A stretch of 22,243 nucleotides of DNA from a virus, in IMG/VR virus record IMGVR_UViG_3300048591_001502, positions 1 to 22,243 of that record. One strand, 5' to 3'. This document shows positions 1-6,846 of the stretch, piece by piece; the stretch's first letter is position 1; every line of letters begins with the position of its first letter. The position numbers and the translations under genes were made by a program. The notes beneath the pieces were generated by a model. That model had not been told where the DNA came from and searched no databases. It was given only the letters and a program-made list of their open reading frames with translations.

Positions 1-307
1 GCAATGATTGTGGAGCGACTGCCCGGAGTGCTTCAGCATGTTGGCCGCAAAGCACAGCAGTTAGATCAGCCTCAACCACGATGCTCGCCGCTTCCATCGC
101 CGAAAGCTTTTGAAGCTCGCGAGCGACTCGATCAAAATCGTGAATGACGGTGCCGACGAAATCACGCAGGCTTTTGCGCTCAACAGCCACTCGCTGTTCG
201 AAGCCAACCACCGAGTAATCACCGGCATCAAGCTTGGCTTTCACGACCTCACACGCGAACGTGTAAGGCTCCTGTTCTCTCGAGTCTATTACGATTCGGA
301 AATCCAT
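1..307 (-). CDS. ERCC4-domain nuclease, 3' end outside window (partial)
   Basis: Structure-specific endonuclease of the ERCC4/XPF fold, which cuts branched DNA during recombination or repair. The visible 102 residues carry the family signature: VIDSREQEPYTF with D8, R10 and E11, then GDYS (29-32), then the catalytic ERKS..D (E43, K45, D49). The start ATG at 307 has AGGA four bases upstream and places the ERCC4 fold right at the N-terminus. The frame stays open upstream to a TGA near 455, so a non-ATG start further up is possible but has less support. It is the last visible gene of the sigma-led minus-strand run, after DUF669, Sak4-like and PD-(D/E)XK genes, so a role in the element's own replication or recombination is inferred. 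The gene continues past the left edge. Confidence 0.85.
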   Translation of the reverse strand, partial: MDFRIVIDSREQEPYTFACEVVKAKLDAGDYSVVGFEQRVAVERKSLRDFVGTVIHDFDRVARELQKLSAMEAASIVVEADLTAVLCGQHAEALRAVAPQSL

Positions 308-498
308 GTTTTCCTGACAATCCAATCCGAGTGATGAAATAGAAAGAGCCGAGGCAGGCACGGGGAGTCTGGACAAGGAAGCGCGAAGTGGACCCGGCAA
401 AAGAACCACATCGCTGAGAGTTGCTTCCAAGTCACGCCATCCCGCCTCGGCCGCACCCGTTCACAGGGAACGACTAACGCTGGTAGCTGACCAGCGAC

Positions 499-960
499 TT
501 AGAACGGCAAGTCCTCATCCGCCACTCCAACACTCGGAGCGTGAGCTATGTTCAGCCGACGATTGAAATACACGTTCGTGTAATCGCCTCGCGTACGCTT
601 GGTGATTTCGAGCGTCTTGTCCAGCAACTCGTCGAGCCGACCTGCCAATTCGCTGAACTTCGCCAGTTCCAAACCGAGCGTCTTCAGATCGCCTTTGACG
701 TATGGCAGCGATGCCTGCGTGATGACGGAGTTCTTGAAGATGTGGCGACCAGCCTGCGAACCAGAGATGACCACCAGATCGAACTTGATCATCGGGTCAC
801 CCTTCTGACTCGATTCAAGCTTCGCGGTCTGGATCTTCACTTGGTACTTGCCGTCGGGGACCTCGTCGTAGCTCGGCGCGTCTGCCGTCTCGAACTCGTC
901 ATCAAACGAGGTGAGGTCGACTTGCGAATCGATAGGTTCGAATGATTCGTAATCACTCAT
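499..960 (-). CDS. DUF669 family protein
   Basis: 153-aa acidic protein resembling the phage DUF669 family, found beside Sak4-type ATPases and often suspected to bind single-stranded DNA. Visible family traits are an acidic N-terminus, the core pattern VPDGKYQVKI (about 36-45), a KGDPMIKFDLVV strand (about 54-65), and an acidic tail ending in EDLPF, as in many SSB-like proteins. The start ATG lies 2 nt after the stop of the ATPase gene, with AAGG about 10 nt upstream, so the two are probably translated together. It likely acts with the neighbouring ATPase and nucleases in single-strand annealing or recombination. The family match is firm; the biochemical role is inference. Confidence 0.82.
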   Translation of the reverse strand: MSDYESFEPIDSQVDLTSFDDEFETADAPSYDEVPDGKYQVKIQTAKLESSQKGDPMIKFDLVVISGSQAGRHIFKNSVITQASLPYVKGDLKTLGLELAKFSELAGRLDELLDKTLEITKRTRGDYTNVYFNRRLNIAHAPSVGVADEDLPF

Positions 961-962
961 AA

Positions 963-1745
963 CTATTTAGCCTTTCCTGAAAGGGTGCTTGCCGGCGTGG
1001 AACTCTTCGCTGCGCTGCTGGTGCCGGTTTCCGAGCTGCGAGCGGGAGAATTGAAAGCTTTGACGAATTGCTCGTAGTCGAGGGGGAGCAATTCAGGCAG
1101 ACGACCAGTGCGGTCGCCAGCCTCATAAGTTGGATGCGGCTTGGTGCGCACAACACGTTCAATGGTGACGTTGCCCGCGGCGTCCTTCTTGGCGATCGAA
1201 TCGCCATAGAGGATGATGTCGACCAGACCTAAGACCACGTTGCGAGCGCGATCGGGAAGGCTCGGTTGGGTCTTGGTGTACTCGCCGGTTCGCGTTTCGA
1301 TCGTCTTGTCGACTGCATGCGAAATGAGAATCAAGCCGTATGGCAGGCTGGCCAAACGAGTCAGCACGCGATGCCATTCGTTCTTAACCAGAGCCCAGCC
1401 TTTGCCGTGGCCCATGTCCCCTTCGTACTCGATGCCATGCTTGGCACAAACGTAGTCCGAGCACATCTTGAAAGCGTTGTCGACGGTATCGATCACAATT
1501 GTCTTAAAGTTGTGATCTCCCTTCGCGACAAGCTTGCACGCTTCGAGGAATGCCTCCCACGAATAGGTCGGCACTTTGAAAACTTCCAAGTGATTGAGCC
1601 CAGGTTCACACTCAAAGAAGAGTGAACCGGGAGCCTTGCTCGCGAACGAGCTTTTTCCGAGTTTGGGGCTGCCGTAGAGCAGGATCGTTTGTTTGCCGAG
1701 TTCGGTCACGGGTTTGGATGCTTCGGTTGGTAATGCAATTGACAT
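963..1745 (-). CDS. Sak4-like RecA-fold ATPase (phage nucleotide-binding protein)
   Basis: 260-aa P-loop ATPase of the AAA_24/Sak4 group, phage RecA-core proteins that promote single-strand annealing. Walker A is GSPKLGKS (about 25-32); the Walker B strand TIVIDTVDN ends at D86, inside a region typical of the family (the ECEPG pattern follows the P-loop). The C-terminus is a low-complexity Ser/Ala/Thr tail. The start ATG has GAAAGGA about 11 nt upstream. It lies between a PD-(D/E)XK nuclease and DUF669, the arrangement common in phage recombination modules. Probably a recombination mediator for the mobile element; it could also be annotated simply as an AAA family ATPase. Confidence 0.85.
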   Translation of the reverse strand: MSIALPTEASKPVTELGKQTILLYGSPKLGKSSFASKAPGSLFFECEPGLNHLEVFKVPTYSWEAFLEACKLVAKGDHNFKTIVIDTVDNAFKMCSDYVCAKHGIEYEGDMGHGKGWALVKNEWHRVLTRLASLPYGLILISHAVDKTIETRTGEYTKTQPSLPDRARNVVLGLVDIILYGDSIAKKDAAGNVTIERVVRTKPHPTYEAGDRTGRLPELLPLDYEQFVKAFNSPARSSETGTSSAAKSSTPASTLSGKAK

Positions 1746-1760
1746 TGAGTGTCAGTCCTT

Positions 1761-2807
1761 TCAAAAAACGGGTGCGTCAGAATCGATTGAATTGAGTTCC
1801 TCATGCGGTGGAGTGATCTCGTAGAGGTTGTCCACCACGTTTGGATTGAAGCCGGATTGGCAGTAAGGCAGGTACTCACACGGTCGCTGGTACGAGAAGC
1901 AGCTCGATGTGTTAAGCAGCCATTTGCCGCGACGTCGCGCGTCGAGATATTGCTGGGTGATCTCCCAGACCTCGTCTTGCAGCATGGCGAGACGGTCTTC
2001 GGAGAGATAAATGAACTCGCGATGGAACGCTTCGGGTTTGGCGTACCAGGCTGCCAGCCGGCCCTGAAACTCTTCGTTGGTTTCAGGCATCTGGCGCTTG
2101 GCCGTTGATTTGCCGCTCTTGTTCTTGGCGGCTAGCTCCGCATGGCGTGCTTCGTACTCTTCCTGCGTTTCGCCTTTGCTTTGCTTAAGCCGGCTCTTGA
2201 GCAGCACGTTGTAAATCACGCCGACGATCGGATAGCCCAATTCACGCAGGTAATAGCAGTACAACGCGATCTGCGTATCGGTCCAAAGCTTGTCGAGATA
2301 GTTGGAATCGATCGAAGCCGCGGTCTTATGCTCGAGCAGATACATGCCATCGGATCGCTGTACGATCGCGTCTGCCTTGCCAGCCATCACAAACGTTTGG
2401 CTGCAGCGGCCAGTGTCCGGGTTGCGAATGTTTCCAGTGAATGACTTCTCAATCTCGATGATCGTGAAGTCTTCGGTTGCATACCGCGAGGCGTAACCAG
2501 TCATGATCGCACGAGCCAAGTGCCAATTCGCTTGCTGGTTCTCGTCGGTCGCTCGCTCTGGAAAGCTGCGATCAATGAAATCCAGTACAATCCACAAGCG
2601 ATTGGCATCTTCCACCGAGCGATACCAAATCTCGATGGCACTGTGGATGACACTTCCGAACGACAGCGATTCAACCTTCATCCGTGGACGCAGGTTATCG
2701 ACGTAACGATGTTTGTATTTGCGAGGACAATTGCGGAACGTGTTGAGTGCCGAGTAGGTCAGCACGTTCTTGTCGCTCGTTTCAGAGGTTAGGGTTGCTT
2801 GAGACAT
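1761..2807 (-). CDS. PD-(D/E)XK nuclease, RecB/Cas4-like with probable Fe-S cluster
   Basis: 348-aa exonuclease-like protein of the PDDEXK_1 (RecB C-terminal/Cas4) family. The N-terminal motif SALNTFRNCPRKYKHRY (about 18-34) is the usual opening of these nucleases. Catalytic residues are visible as D146 in GKADAI and E159-H-K161 in LLEHKTAA, followed by a Q/Y helix. C27 together with C303, C310 and C316 near the end forms the one-plus-three cysteine pattern of AddB/Cas4-type iron-sulfur nucleases. No strong Shine-Dalgarno is seen before the ATG. It sits upstream of the Sak4-like gene by 15 nt. Expected role: resecting DNA ends to give single strands for the annealing proteins downstream. There is no cas gene nearby, so a CRISPR role is unlikely. 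Confidence 0.88.
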   Translation of the reverse strand: MSQATLTSETSDKNVLTYSALNTFRNCPRKYKHRYVDNLRPRMKVESLSFGSVIHSAIEIWYRSVEDANRLWIVLDFIDRSFPERATDENQQANWHLARAIMTGYASRYATEDFTIIEIEKSFTGNIRNPDTGRCSQTFVMAGKADAIVQRSDGMYLLEHKTAASIDSNYLDKLWTDTQIALYCYYLRELGYPIVGVIYNVLLKSRLKQSKGETQEEYEARHAELAAKNKSGKSTAKRQMPETNEEFQGRLAAWYAKPEAFHREFIYLSEDRLAMLQDEVWEITQQYLDARRRGKWLLNTSSCFSYQRPCEYLPYCQSGFNPNVVDNLYEITPPHEELNSIDSDAPVF

Positions 2808-2854
2808 AAGGCTTTCGAACTGAAAATGGGTACGTTTTCTTTGGTTTCTGCGGC

Positions 2855-3079
2855 TTATGAGAAGTTCATCTCGTAGGTGTCCTGTTCTTCGATCAGATTG
2901 CCGTTGAGGCGTTTCGCACCTCGTTCTCGAGCGAGTTGAGCTTCACTCACCTTCAGCGACGCATTGATCTGCGAGCACTTCTTGCAAATGCGGTTAGCTG
3001 CACTCTTGGAACGAAACGTTTCGTTGCACTTCAGGCACTTCCGATCACCGGGTTCATGAGGTAAAGGTCGTGTTGACAT
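2855..3079 (-). CDS. small zinc-ribbon protein
   Basis: 74-aa protein with two CxxC knuckles, CLKC (about 15-18) and CKKC (about 32-35), which should fold as a zinc ribbon. It resembles a short DNA- or protein-binding adaptor. The rest is charged, with no membrane segment. The Shine-Dalgarno is weak (AGG very close to the ATG). It is in line with the sigma factor, the 79-aa protein and the nuclease in one probable transcript. Function not recognised; small zinc ribbons of this sort are common in phage early regions and in planctomycete islands. Confidence 0.7.
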   Translation of the reverse strand: MSTRPLPHEPGDRKCLKCNETFRSKSAANRICKKCSQINASLKVSEAQLARERGAKRLNGNLIEEQDTYEMNFS

Positions 3080-3134
3080 CGCCTGCGGATCTTTCAGCGA
3101 GGAGGTCGAAGAGGGATGGGTGACAGGTTTCGAA

Positions 3135-3374
3135 TCAAACCGTGTCGACTGACTCGACCTCGAAGTTGCCTTCGCGATCGCTGGTCACCAGATAGTGCTG
3201 GTGCGAGATGTTTGCGATGAATCGGCACTCACGAGGAAGCGCCTCACGAATCGTTTGGCAGGATTCGTTGAACTCGTTGGAAGCGGCTTCGAAGCGTTCG
3301 ACCGCTCGTAGGTATCGCTGCAAAGCGAGCGAGACGGTGACTCGTTGTTCGATATTCATGGCGGGTGCGCTCAT
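3135..3374 (-). CDS. hypothetical protein, 79 aa
   Basis: Not recognised. 79 residues, with an N-terminal helical part (about 8-45, rich in Glu, Ala and Arg) followed by a short beta-like C-terminus. No cysteine cluster, signal peptide or membrane segment. The ATG at 3374 has AAGGA about 9 nt upstream. It is directly downstream of the sigma factor gene and co-directional with the recombination genes, so it is probably an element accessory protein. A second in-frame ATG five codons in is also possible. Confidence 0.65.
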   Translation of the reverse strand: MSAPAMNIEQRVTVSLALQRYLRAVERFEAASNEFNESCQTIREALPRECRFIANISHQHYLVTSDREGNFEVESVDTV

Positions 3375-3441
3375 TAACTGATGTCCTTCTACTGCTGGTG
3401 ACTTGTGTTGGCTGAAACTTGCTCTCTCTATCTGTTGGAAT

Positions 3442-3456
3442 ACCCGGTACCCGGGT
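3442..3456. repeat. short GC-rich inverted repeat after the sigma gene
   Basis: ACCCGG-TAC-CCGGGT, perfect 6-bp arms with a 3-nt loop, 11 nt beyond the sigma factor stop on the minus strand. No T-run follows, so it is not a convincing intrinsic terminator. It could be a weak pause or processing site. Confidence 0.4.
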
Positions 3457-3466
3457 GAGTTGACGG

Positions 3467-4063
3467 TTACGATTCCAGATATCTGTCAAATCCCGCTTCT
3501 TCAAAGAGCTTGCGGATCTGCAACATCCAGTCGTTGAGCGTGGTGCGAGGGATGCCGAGATCGCGAGAAATCTCGGTGATCGAGTGGGTTTGACGGCGAC
3601 GGAGAATGTCTTGGAATTTCTCCGGTAGCTTCGATATGAACGTTGCCAAATCCATGCGAAGGTCGTTGAGCTCTTCCTCGCCAAGGCGACGCTCACGTCC
3701 CAACCGTCGGTCTTGATCTTCGTGGTGTAAGGTGTGGGACATTTCGACCTGACCGCCGTCATCACCGCGGACGCTCTTGCTGAGACTGACGCGGCCGGCG
3801 GTCGCACGCTTTGATACCGAGCGATCGCGAACCACGTTGGCCAGGTGACGTTGCACCACGGTGCAAACGTACGGGTAGAGATGGCCAACTGATGGGTCGT
3901 AGAGTCGAAGGCTCTTCGTCGCTCGGACGTAGACCTCCTGGACCAGATCACTACGATCCTGCTGGGTGAAGTCGGACTTGGCGATCAGCTTTCCAACCTG
4001 CCGATGGATGACACTGCGAACGAAGTTGTCATCGGCGAGATTGATAGAGTGGTTGTCTGACAT
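3467..4063 (-). CDS. sigma-70 family RNA polymerase sigma factor (ECF-like)
   Basis: 198-aa sigma factor. Region 2 is seen in QDRSDLVQEVYVRATKSL and the following PYVCTVVQRHLANVVRDR (core binding and -10 recognition). Region 4 is the C-terminal HTH around LPEKFQDILRRRQTHSITEISRDLGIPRTTL split by its turn. Two-domain ECF layout, with no region 1.1. The start chosen is the ATG at 4063, because AGGAGG lies 7 nt upstream; an ATG at 4096 would add 11 residues without such a site and would place the leader inverted repeat within the gene. It heads the minus-strand run of recombination genes and may direct transcription of the element's own promoters. Its leader is highly structured (see 4083-4125 and 4127-4144), which suggests translational control. 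Confidence 0.88.
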   Translation of the reverse strand: MSDNHSINLADDNFVRSVIHRQVGKLIAKSDFTQQDRSDLVQEVYVRATKSLRLYDPSVGHLYPYVCTVVQRHLANVVRDRSVSKRATAGRVSLSKSVRGDDGGQVEMSHTLHHEDQDRRLGRERRLGEEELNDLRMDLATFISKLPEKFQDILRRRQTHSITEISRDLGIPRTTLNDWMLQIRKLFEEAGFDRYLES

Positions 4064-4082
4064 GAACGGACCTCCTGATTGA

Positions 4083-4125
4083 GGCCTCACAGGCAACAGG
4101 TCCGAAAGTTAAAGCCTGTGAGGCC
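4083..4125 (-). promoter_or_regulatory. 12-bp inverted repeat in sigma leader with loop complementary to its ribosome site
   Basis: Perfect inverted repeat GGCCTCACAGGC (4083-4094) and GCCTGTGAGGCC (4114-4125) with a 19-nt loop, ending 20 nt before the sigma factor ATG. In the minus-strand RNA the loop contains CGGACCT (4104-4098), which is the exact complement of AGGTCCG (4073-4067) overlapping the Shine-Dalgarno of the sigma gene. A hairpin or pseudoknot that hides the ribosome site is therefore possible. It could instead be a dyad operator at DNA level. The repeat is certain; the mechanism is inference. Confidence 0.65.
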
Positions 4126-4126
4126 C

Positions 4127-4144
4127 GCTCGCTTGTTCGCGAGC
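4127..4144 (-). repeat. second hairpin in sigma leader
   Basis: Perfect 6-bp arms GCTCGC and GCGAGC with a 6-nt loop, one base away from the 12-bp inverted repeat on its upstream side. Two stacked hairpins in front of the sigma gene make a structured leader RNA plausible. Confidence 0.5.
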
Positions 4145-4185
4145 TATTTCCTGATGTGAATCAGACCTGTCGTCCGCTACTGGCG

Positions 4186-4324
4186 AAAATTCCCAAAACG
4201 GCCTGGGAAAGAAGAAAATTCCCATTCGTCGCCACAGGAAACCTTGGAATTTACGGGTTAAACGCAGTGAGAAATTTGATGAAATCCCAGGAGTAGGGTT
4301 TTGGGAAATTCCCAAAATTCCCAG
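4186..4324. repeat. cluster of AAATTCCCA boxes and a 19-bp palindrome
   Basis: AAATTCCCA occurs at 4187-4195, 4216-4224, 4306-4314 and 4315-4323, with a variant AAATCCCA at 4282-4289. Inverted GGGAA copies lie at 4205-4209 and within 4303-4307. The copies at 4299-4317 form the perfect palindrome TTTTGGGAAATTCCCAAAA (9-bp arms, 1-nt centre). The cluster lies in the divergent gap between the sigma gene and the small basic protein. It may be an operator array for an element regulator or an iteron-like origin; the neighbouring recombination genes fit either. No protein that binds it can be named. Confidence 0.55.
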
Positions 4325-4346
4325 TTGAGAAGGGGGAGGCCACCGC

Positions 4347-4595
4347 GTGAAGTTCGGATTTCGCAAACCATCGCTGAAGAAAAGCATCGCGGCGCGCAAG
4401 TCCGTAAAGAGAGCGATTCGCCATCGCCTGGGATTCAAAGCGCCAAGAGGCTGGGGATGGCTAACCAATCCCCGCAAGGCCGCCTAGAACCGCGTGTACA
4501 ACAGAACGACTCGCGGTTGTTTAGTTTTGATTATGGCAGCCGGCGTAGCGACGATTTCACCATTCGTCTTGTTGACGATTTGGTTGATTCGCTGA
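4347..4595 (+). pseudogene. small basic protein with internal TAG and hydrophobic tail
   Basis: GTG start with a very strong GGGGGAGG 7 nt upstream. The first 46 codons give a basic peptide beginning MKFGFRKPSLKKSIAAR and containing GWGWLTNPRKAA, then TAG at 4485-4487. In the same frame the reading continues NRVYNRTTRGCLVLIM and a hydrophobic stretch to TGA at 4593-4595 (82 codons before the stop, counting the TAG). I recall, without a search, a family of small element-borne proteins with FRKPS.KKSI.AR, G.GW..NPKKA and YN.VYN.T in succession. In those a Tyr stands where the TAG is here, and TAY to TAG is one base change. Hence a nonsense-broken gene, a 46-aa truncated product or readthrough. 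Its 3' end overlaps the convergent 361-aa gene by 39 nt. Confidence 0.6.
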
Positions 4596-5642
4596 AGAGA
4601 ACGAGTGCTCCCAGTCCTCGGGATGCAGTTTGAAAACGCATCTCCAACCCTTTCGATCGTCGGTAAGCTCGATCGGCTCGCCCTCGATGTCAAAGAACTG
4701 TTGAAGCGACTTGTTAAGCAATTCTCGCTGCTTACGATTCTTTCGGCAGGCGTCAGGAGAGAGCCAGGTCATCATGCCATGTTCTCTAGCAAACTTAAGA
4801 AGCAGCTCCCACTGCTTGCTGGGCTTACCACTTCGTGAATCAATCAACCCCAGTTGAGAGTAGGTCAACACTTGTCGCTGGTCGCGGATGACCACGCTGA
4901 TCTTCTCAGTGTCGCTGAAACGCATCTCCACATCGCTCCAGCGGCTACCGCTTGGAGTTGGGAATCGACCAGTCACGGTTTTCGCCGGTGGCATCAGTCG
5001 ATCGCGGAAAGCAACCAACTGCTGACGCGCCCATGGAGACAGGCACCACTCGCCATCATCACGGAGCAGCAACGATTGATCGAGCGGAACTACGAGAGTG
5101 CCTCTCGAGTCCAACATGGTCTCGTTGCGACTACTCAACATCCGTTTGGATGTGAGAAACAAAACGAATGGTCGCTGAAACTCTGCCATGAACGCATCGA
5201 TGCACCAATCCAGCCGGCGAGGATCGCTGACTTTGGACAAGAACAACGAGAACCCAGATCCATTGGGATTCCCGTAGTGACCAAGCTTGTATCGATGCAT
5301 CGGGCCTCCGAGACGTTCGAATGCCAGGTCATACCCAACTAGCGAAGCCAGCTCTGCGGCGAGCTTGCCAAAGCTGAACTCGTAGCAAACGATGTCGCGT
5401 CGATCGACCGGAACGTACTCCTCGGTCTTTTCGTTGTAGCCTTCGAAGACACCATCCTCGACCTCGACAATTTCCAGCCACTCGTACGGACGACCTGGAA
5501 CAGGCAGCGTCGCAGCAAGGTCGTTGATCGGCATGAGGAGTTCACGGTGCGAATCAAATGCATCGCCGAGCAACAGCCGCCAGCTCAGATGGGAGGTCGC
5601 CACATCGTCGAGTTGCTCAAGCGCTCGCCAGGGCTGGCTCAT
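4557..5642 (-). CDS. unrecognised 361-aa protein with winged-helix-like C-terminal domain
   Basis: Function not recognised. The start is set at 5642 because AAGGAGG lies 7 nt before that ATG; an upstream ATG at 5741 would overlap the preceding gene by 125 nt. The N-terminal two thirds (1-225) are mixed alpha/beta with no catalytic motif that I can name. The C-terminal domain (about 232-343) contains LTYSQLGLIDSRSGKPSKQW, a basic helix NRKQRELL and GEPIELT. It is about half identical, by hand alignment, to the C-terminus of the 666-aa protein at 16881-18881, and it looks like a winged helix-type DNA-binding or adaptor unit. The gene overlaps the end of the 395-aa gene by 26 nt, so the two are probably co-translated and may act as a pair. 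Confidence 0.72.
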   Translation of the reverse strand: MSQPWRALEQLDDVATSHLSWRLLLGDAFDSHRELLMPINDLAATLPVPGRPYEWLEIVEVEDGVFEGYNEKTEEYVPVDRRDIVCYEFSFGKLAAELASLVGYDLAFERLGGPMHRYKLGHYGNPNGSGFSLFLSKVSDPRRLDWCIDAFMAEFQRPFVLFLTSKRMLSSRNETMLDSRGTLVVPLDQSLLLRDDGEWCLSPWARQQLVAFRDRLMPPAKTVTGRFPTPSGSRWSDVEMRFSDTEKISVVIRDQRQVLTYSQLGLIDSRSGKPSKQWELLLKFAREHGMMTWLSPDACRKNRKQRELLNKSLQQFFDIEGEPIELTDDRKGWRCVFKLHPEDWEHSFSSANQPNRQQDEW

Positions 5643-6804
5643 GCCGAGTCCTCCTTGGCGGCTCTTGTGAAATGATGAAACCTCTCTCGGTAAGCCAAGC
5701 CTCGATGATCGCCGCAACAGGTCCTCGGCTATAGATCGCAACGTTCGGTGGACGGACTGTGATCGCCAGCTCGCGTTTGGGACGCAACAGCTCCATTTTG
5801 AACGTTGCCGAGATAAGTCGCCGCTCTAACCAAATGTTCTTCTTTTTGGCCTGTGCCCAATCAAGTAGATCATCACCCTTACGAATGGTGATGACGCCGT
5901 ATCGATCATCTGGGTCGCCCAGCCACAGTTCGATCATTCGAACATCGCTGATTCCTTCGATGCCTCCAGGTGCCAATGCTGCGAACTCGTACTCACGCAG
6001 TGGATCGAGCGTATATTTCGTACCCGTGGGGAACAGGTTTTCATTGCCAAAGATGTGCTTGCCCAAGAGACGGCAGTAGAGGGCTTTCTCTCTGGCCGTC
6101 TTGGCATTGATCCGTAGCTCCCCGAACTCGCGGTTGTAGATTGCTGATGCACTTTGCACAGGCCAGAACGATTGGAATCCAAATCGACCGTTCTCGACCA
6201 CTTGCTGACGACGATAGAGGCTGCCATGCATGATGGAGAATTCAACCTCATCGGGTTTCTCGAAGATCTCGACTTTGGTGCCGTGCGCCCGAAATCGCTC
6301 CACATGCCAGGAGTCTATATCTCTTTCCAATTGCCGCAGCGTTTCCTCAGCCGGAGTCACAAACTTAGGAGCCATCGTCTGACTCGCTTGGAAGTAATCG
6401 AACGAGCGCACTCTTTTTATACGCGACAACGCATGCGTCTGAATTAGCTTTTCGCGATTCGACAGCCAAGCGGCAGTGATGATGTCAGCAGACGAGTGCT
6501 TACCTCCTGGCGTGATCCCCAGTGATTGCGCTGGCACGCGATCGAGCAACAGTTCCACAGAGACTGCGTTGGCTAGTTCATCAATCAAACTGATCGCATC
6601 CAGCAGGTCCGAGGGAGCGTCTCGATCGGCCTTGGTTATCTCGCGAATGACCGCTTGGCACTCGATCGAATCTGGTGTCTCGATCGGTACAGCCCGACTA
6701 GCAAAGAAGTCGGCATAGGGACGGAGAAGTGCAAACAATCGCTCATTGGCGATTGATTCCAAGACACCGGGGCGCGATAGACGCGGAAGACGAACAGTGG
6801 TCAT
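5617..6804 (-). CDS. unrecognised 395-aa protein, first gene of a two-gene operon
   Basis: Function not recognised. It is a soluble, charged protein with no signal peptide, membrane segment or cysteine cluster. The N-terminal third is helical (about 10-105); a central part with many aromatic residues (about 190-300) is followed by an alpha/beta C-terminus that ends in a basic, proline-rich tail. The start at 6804 (MTTVRLPRLSR) has AAGG 8 nt upstream; two upstream ATGs (6825, 6846) would add 7 or 14 residues and cannot be excluded. It overlaps the 361-aa gene downstream by 26 nt. Its place inside a defence-like cargo and its partner with a probable DNA-binding tail make an immunity role possible, but nothing in the sequence proves it. 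Confidence 0.68.
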   Translation of the reverse strand: MTTVRLPRLSRPGVLESIANERLFALLRPYADFFASRAVPIETPDSIECQAVIREITKADRDAPSDLLDAISLIDELANAVSVELLLDRVPAQSLGITPGGKHSSADIITAAWLSNREKLIQTHALSRIKRVRSFDYFQASQTMAPKFVTPAEETLRQLERDIDSWHVERFRAHGTKVEIFEKPDEVEFSIMHGSLYRRQQVVENGRFGFQSFWPVQSASAIYNREFGELRINAKTAREKALYCRLLGKHIFGNENLFPTGTKYTLDPLREYEFAALAPGGIEGISDVRMIELWLGDPDDRYGVITIRKGDDLLDWAQAKKKNIWLERRLISATFKMELLRPKRELAITVRPPNVAIYSRGPVAAIIEAWLTERGFIISQEPPRRTRHEPALASA

Positions 6805-6846
6805 GATGCAAACCTTGAAAATCATTTTTCCATAGCAATCCTTCAT

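Noticed and set aside
110-334. 74-codon plus-strand open frame
   Set aside because: It is antisense to the ERCC4 nuclease gene, whose catalytic motif is unmistakable.
1761-2807. Cas4 of a CRISPR system
   Set aside because: The fold and Fe-S cysteines are similar, but there is no repeat-spacer array and no other cas gene; the Sak4-like/DUF669 context points to phage-type recombination.
3442-3456. Intrinsic terminator after the sigma gene
   Set aside because: The stem is only 6 bp and no T-run follows on the minus strand.
3244-3951. 235-codon minus-strand open frame across the sigma gene
   Set aside because: It overlaps the sigma factor and the 79-aa gene in another frame and its composition (Arg/Ser-rich) is that of a shadow frame.
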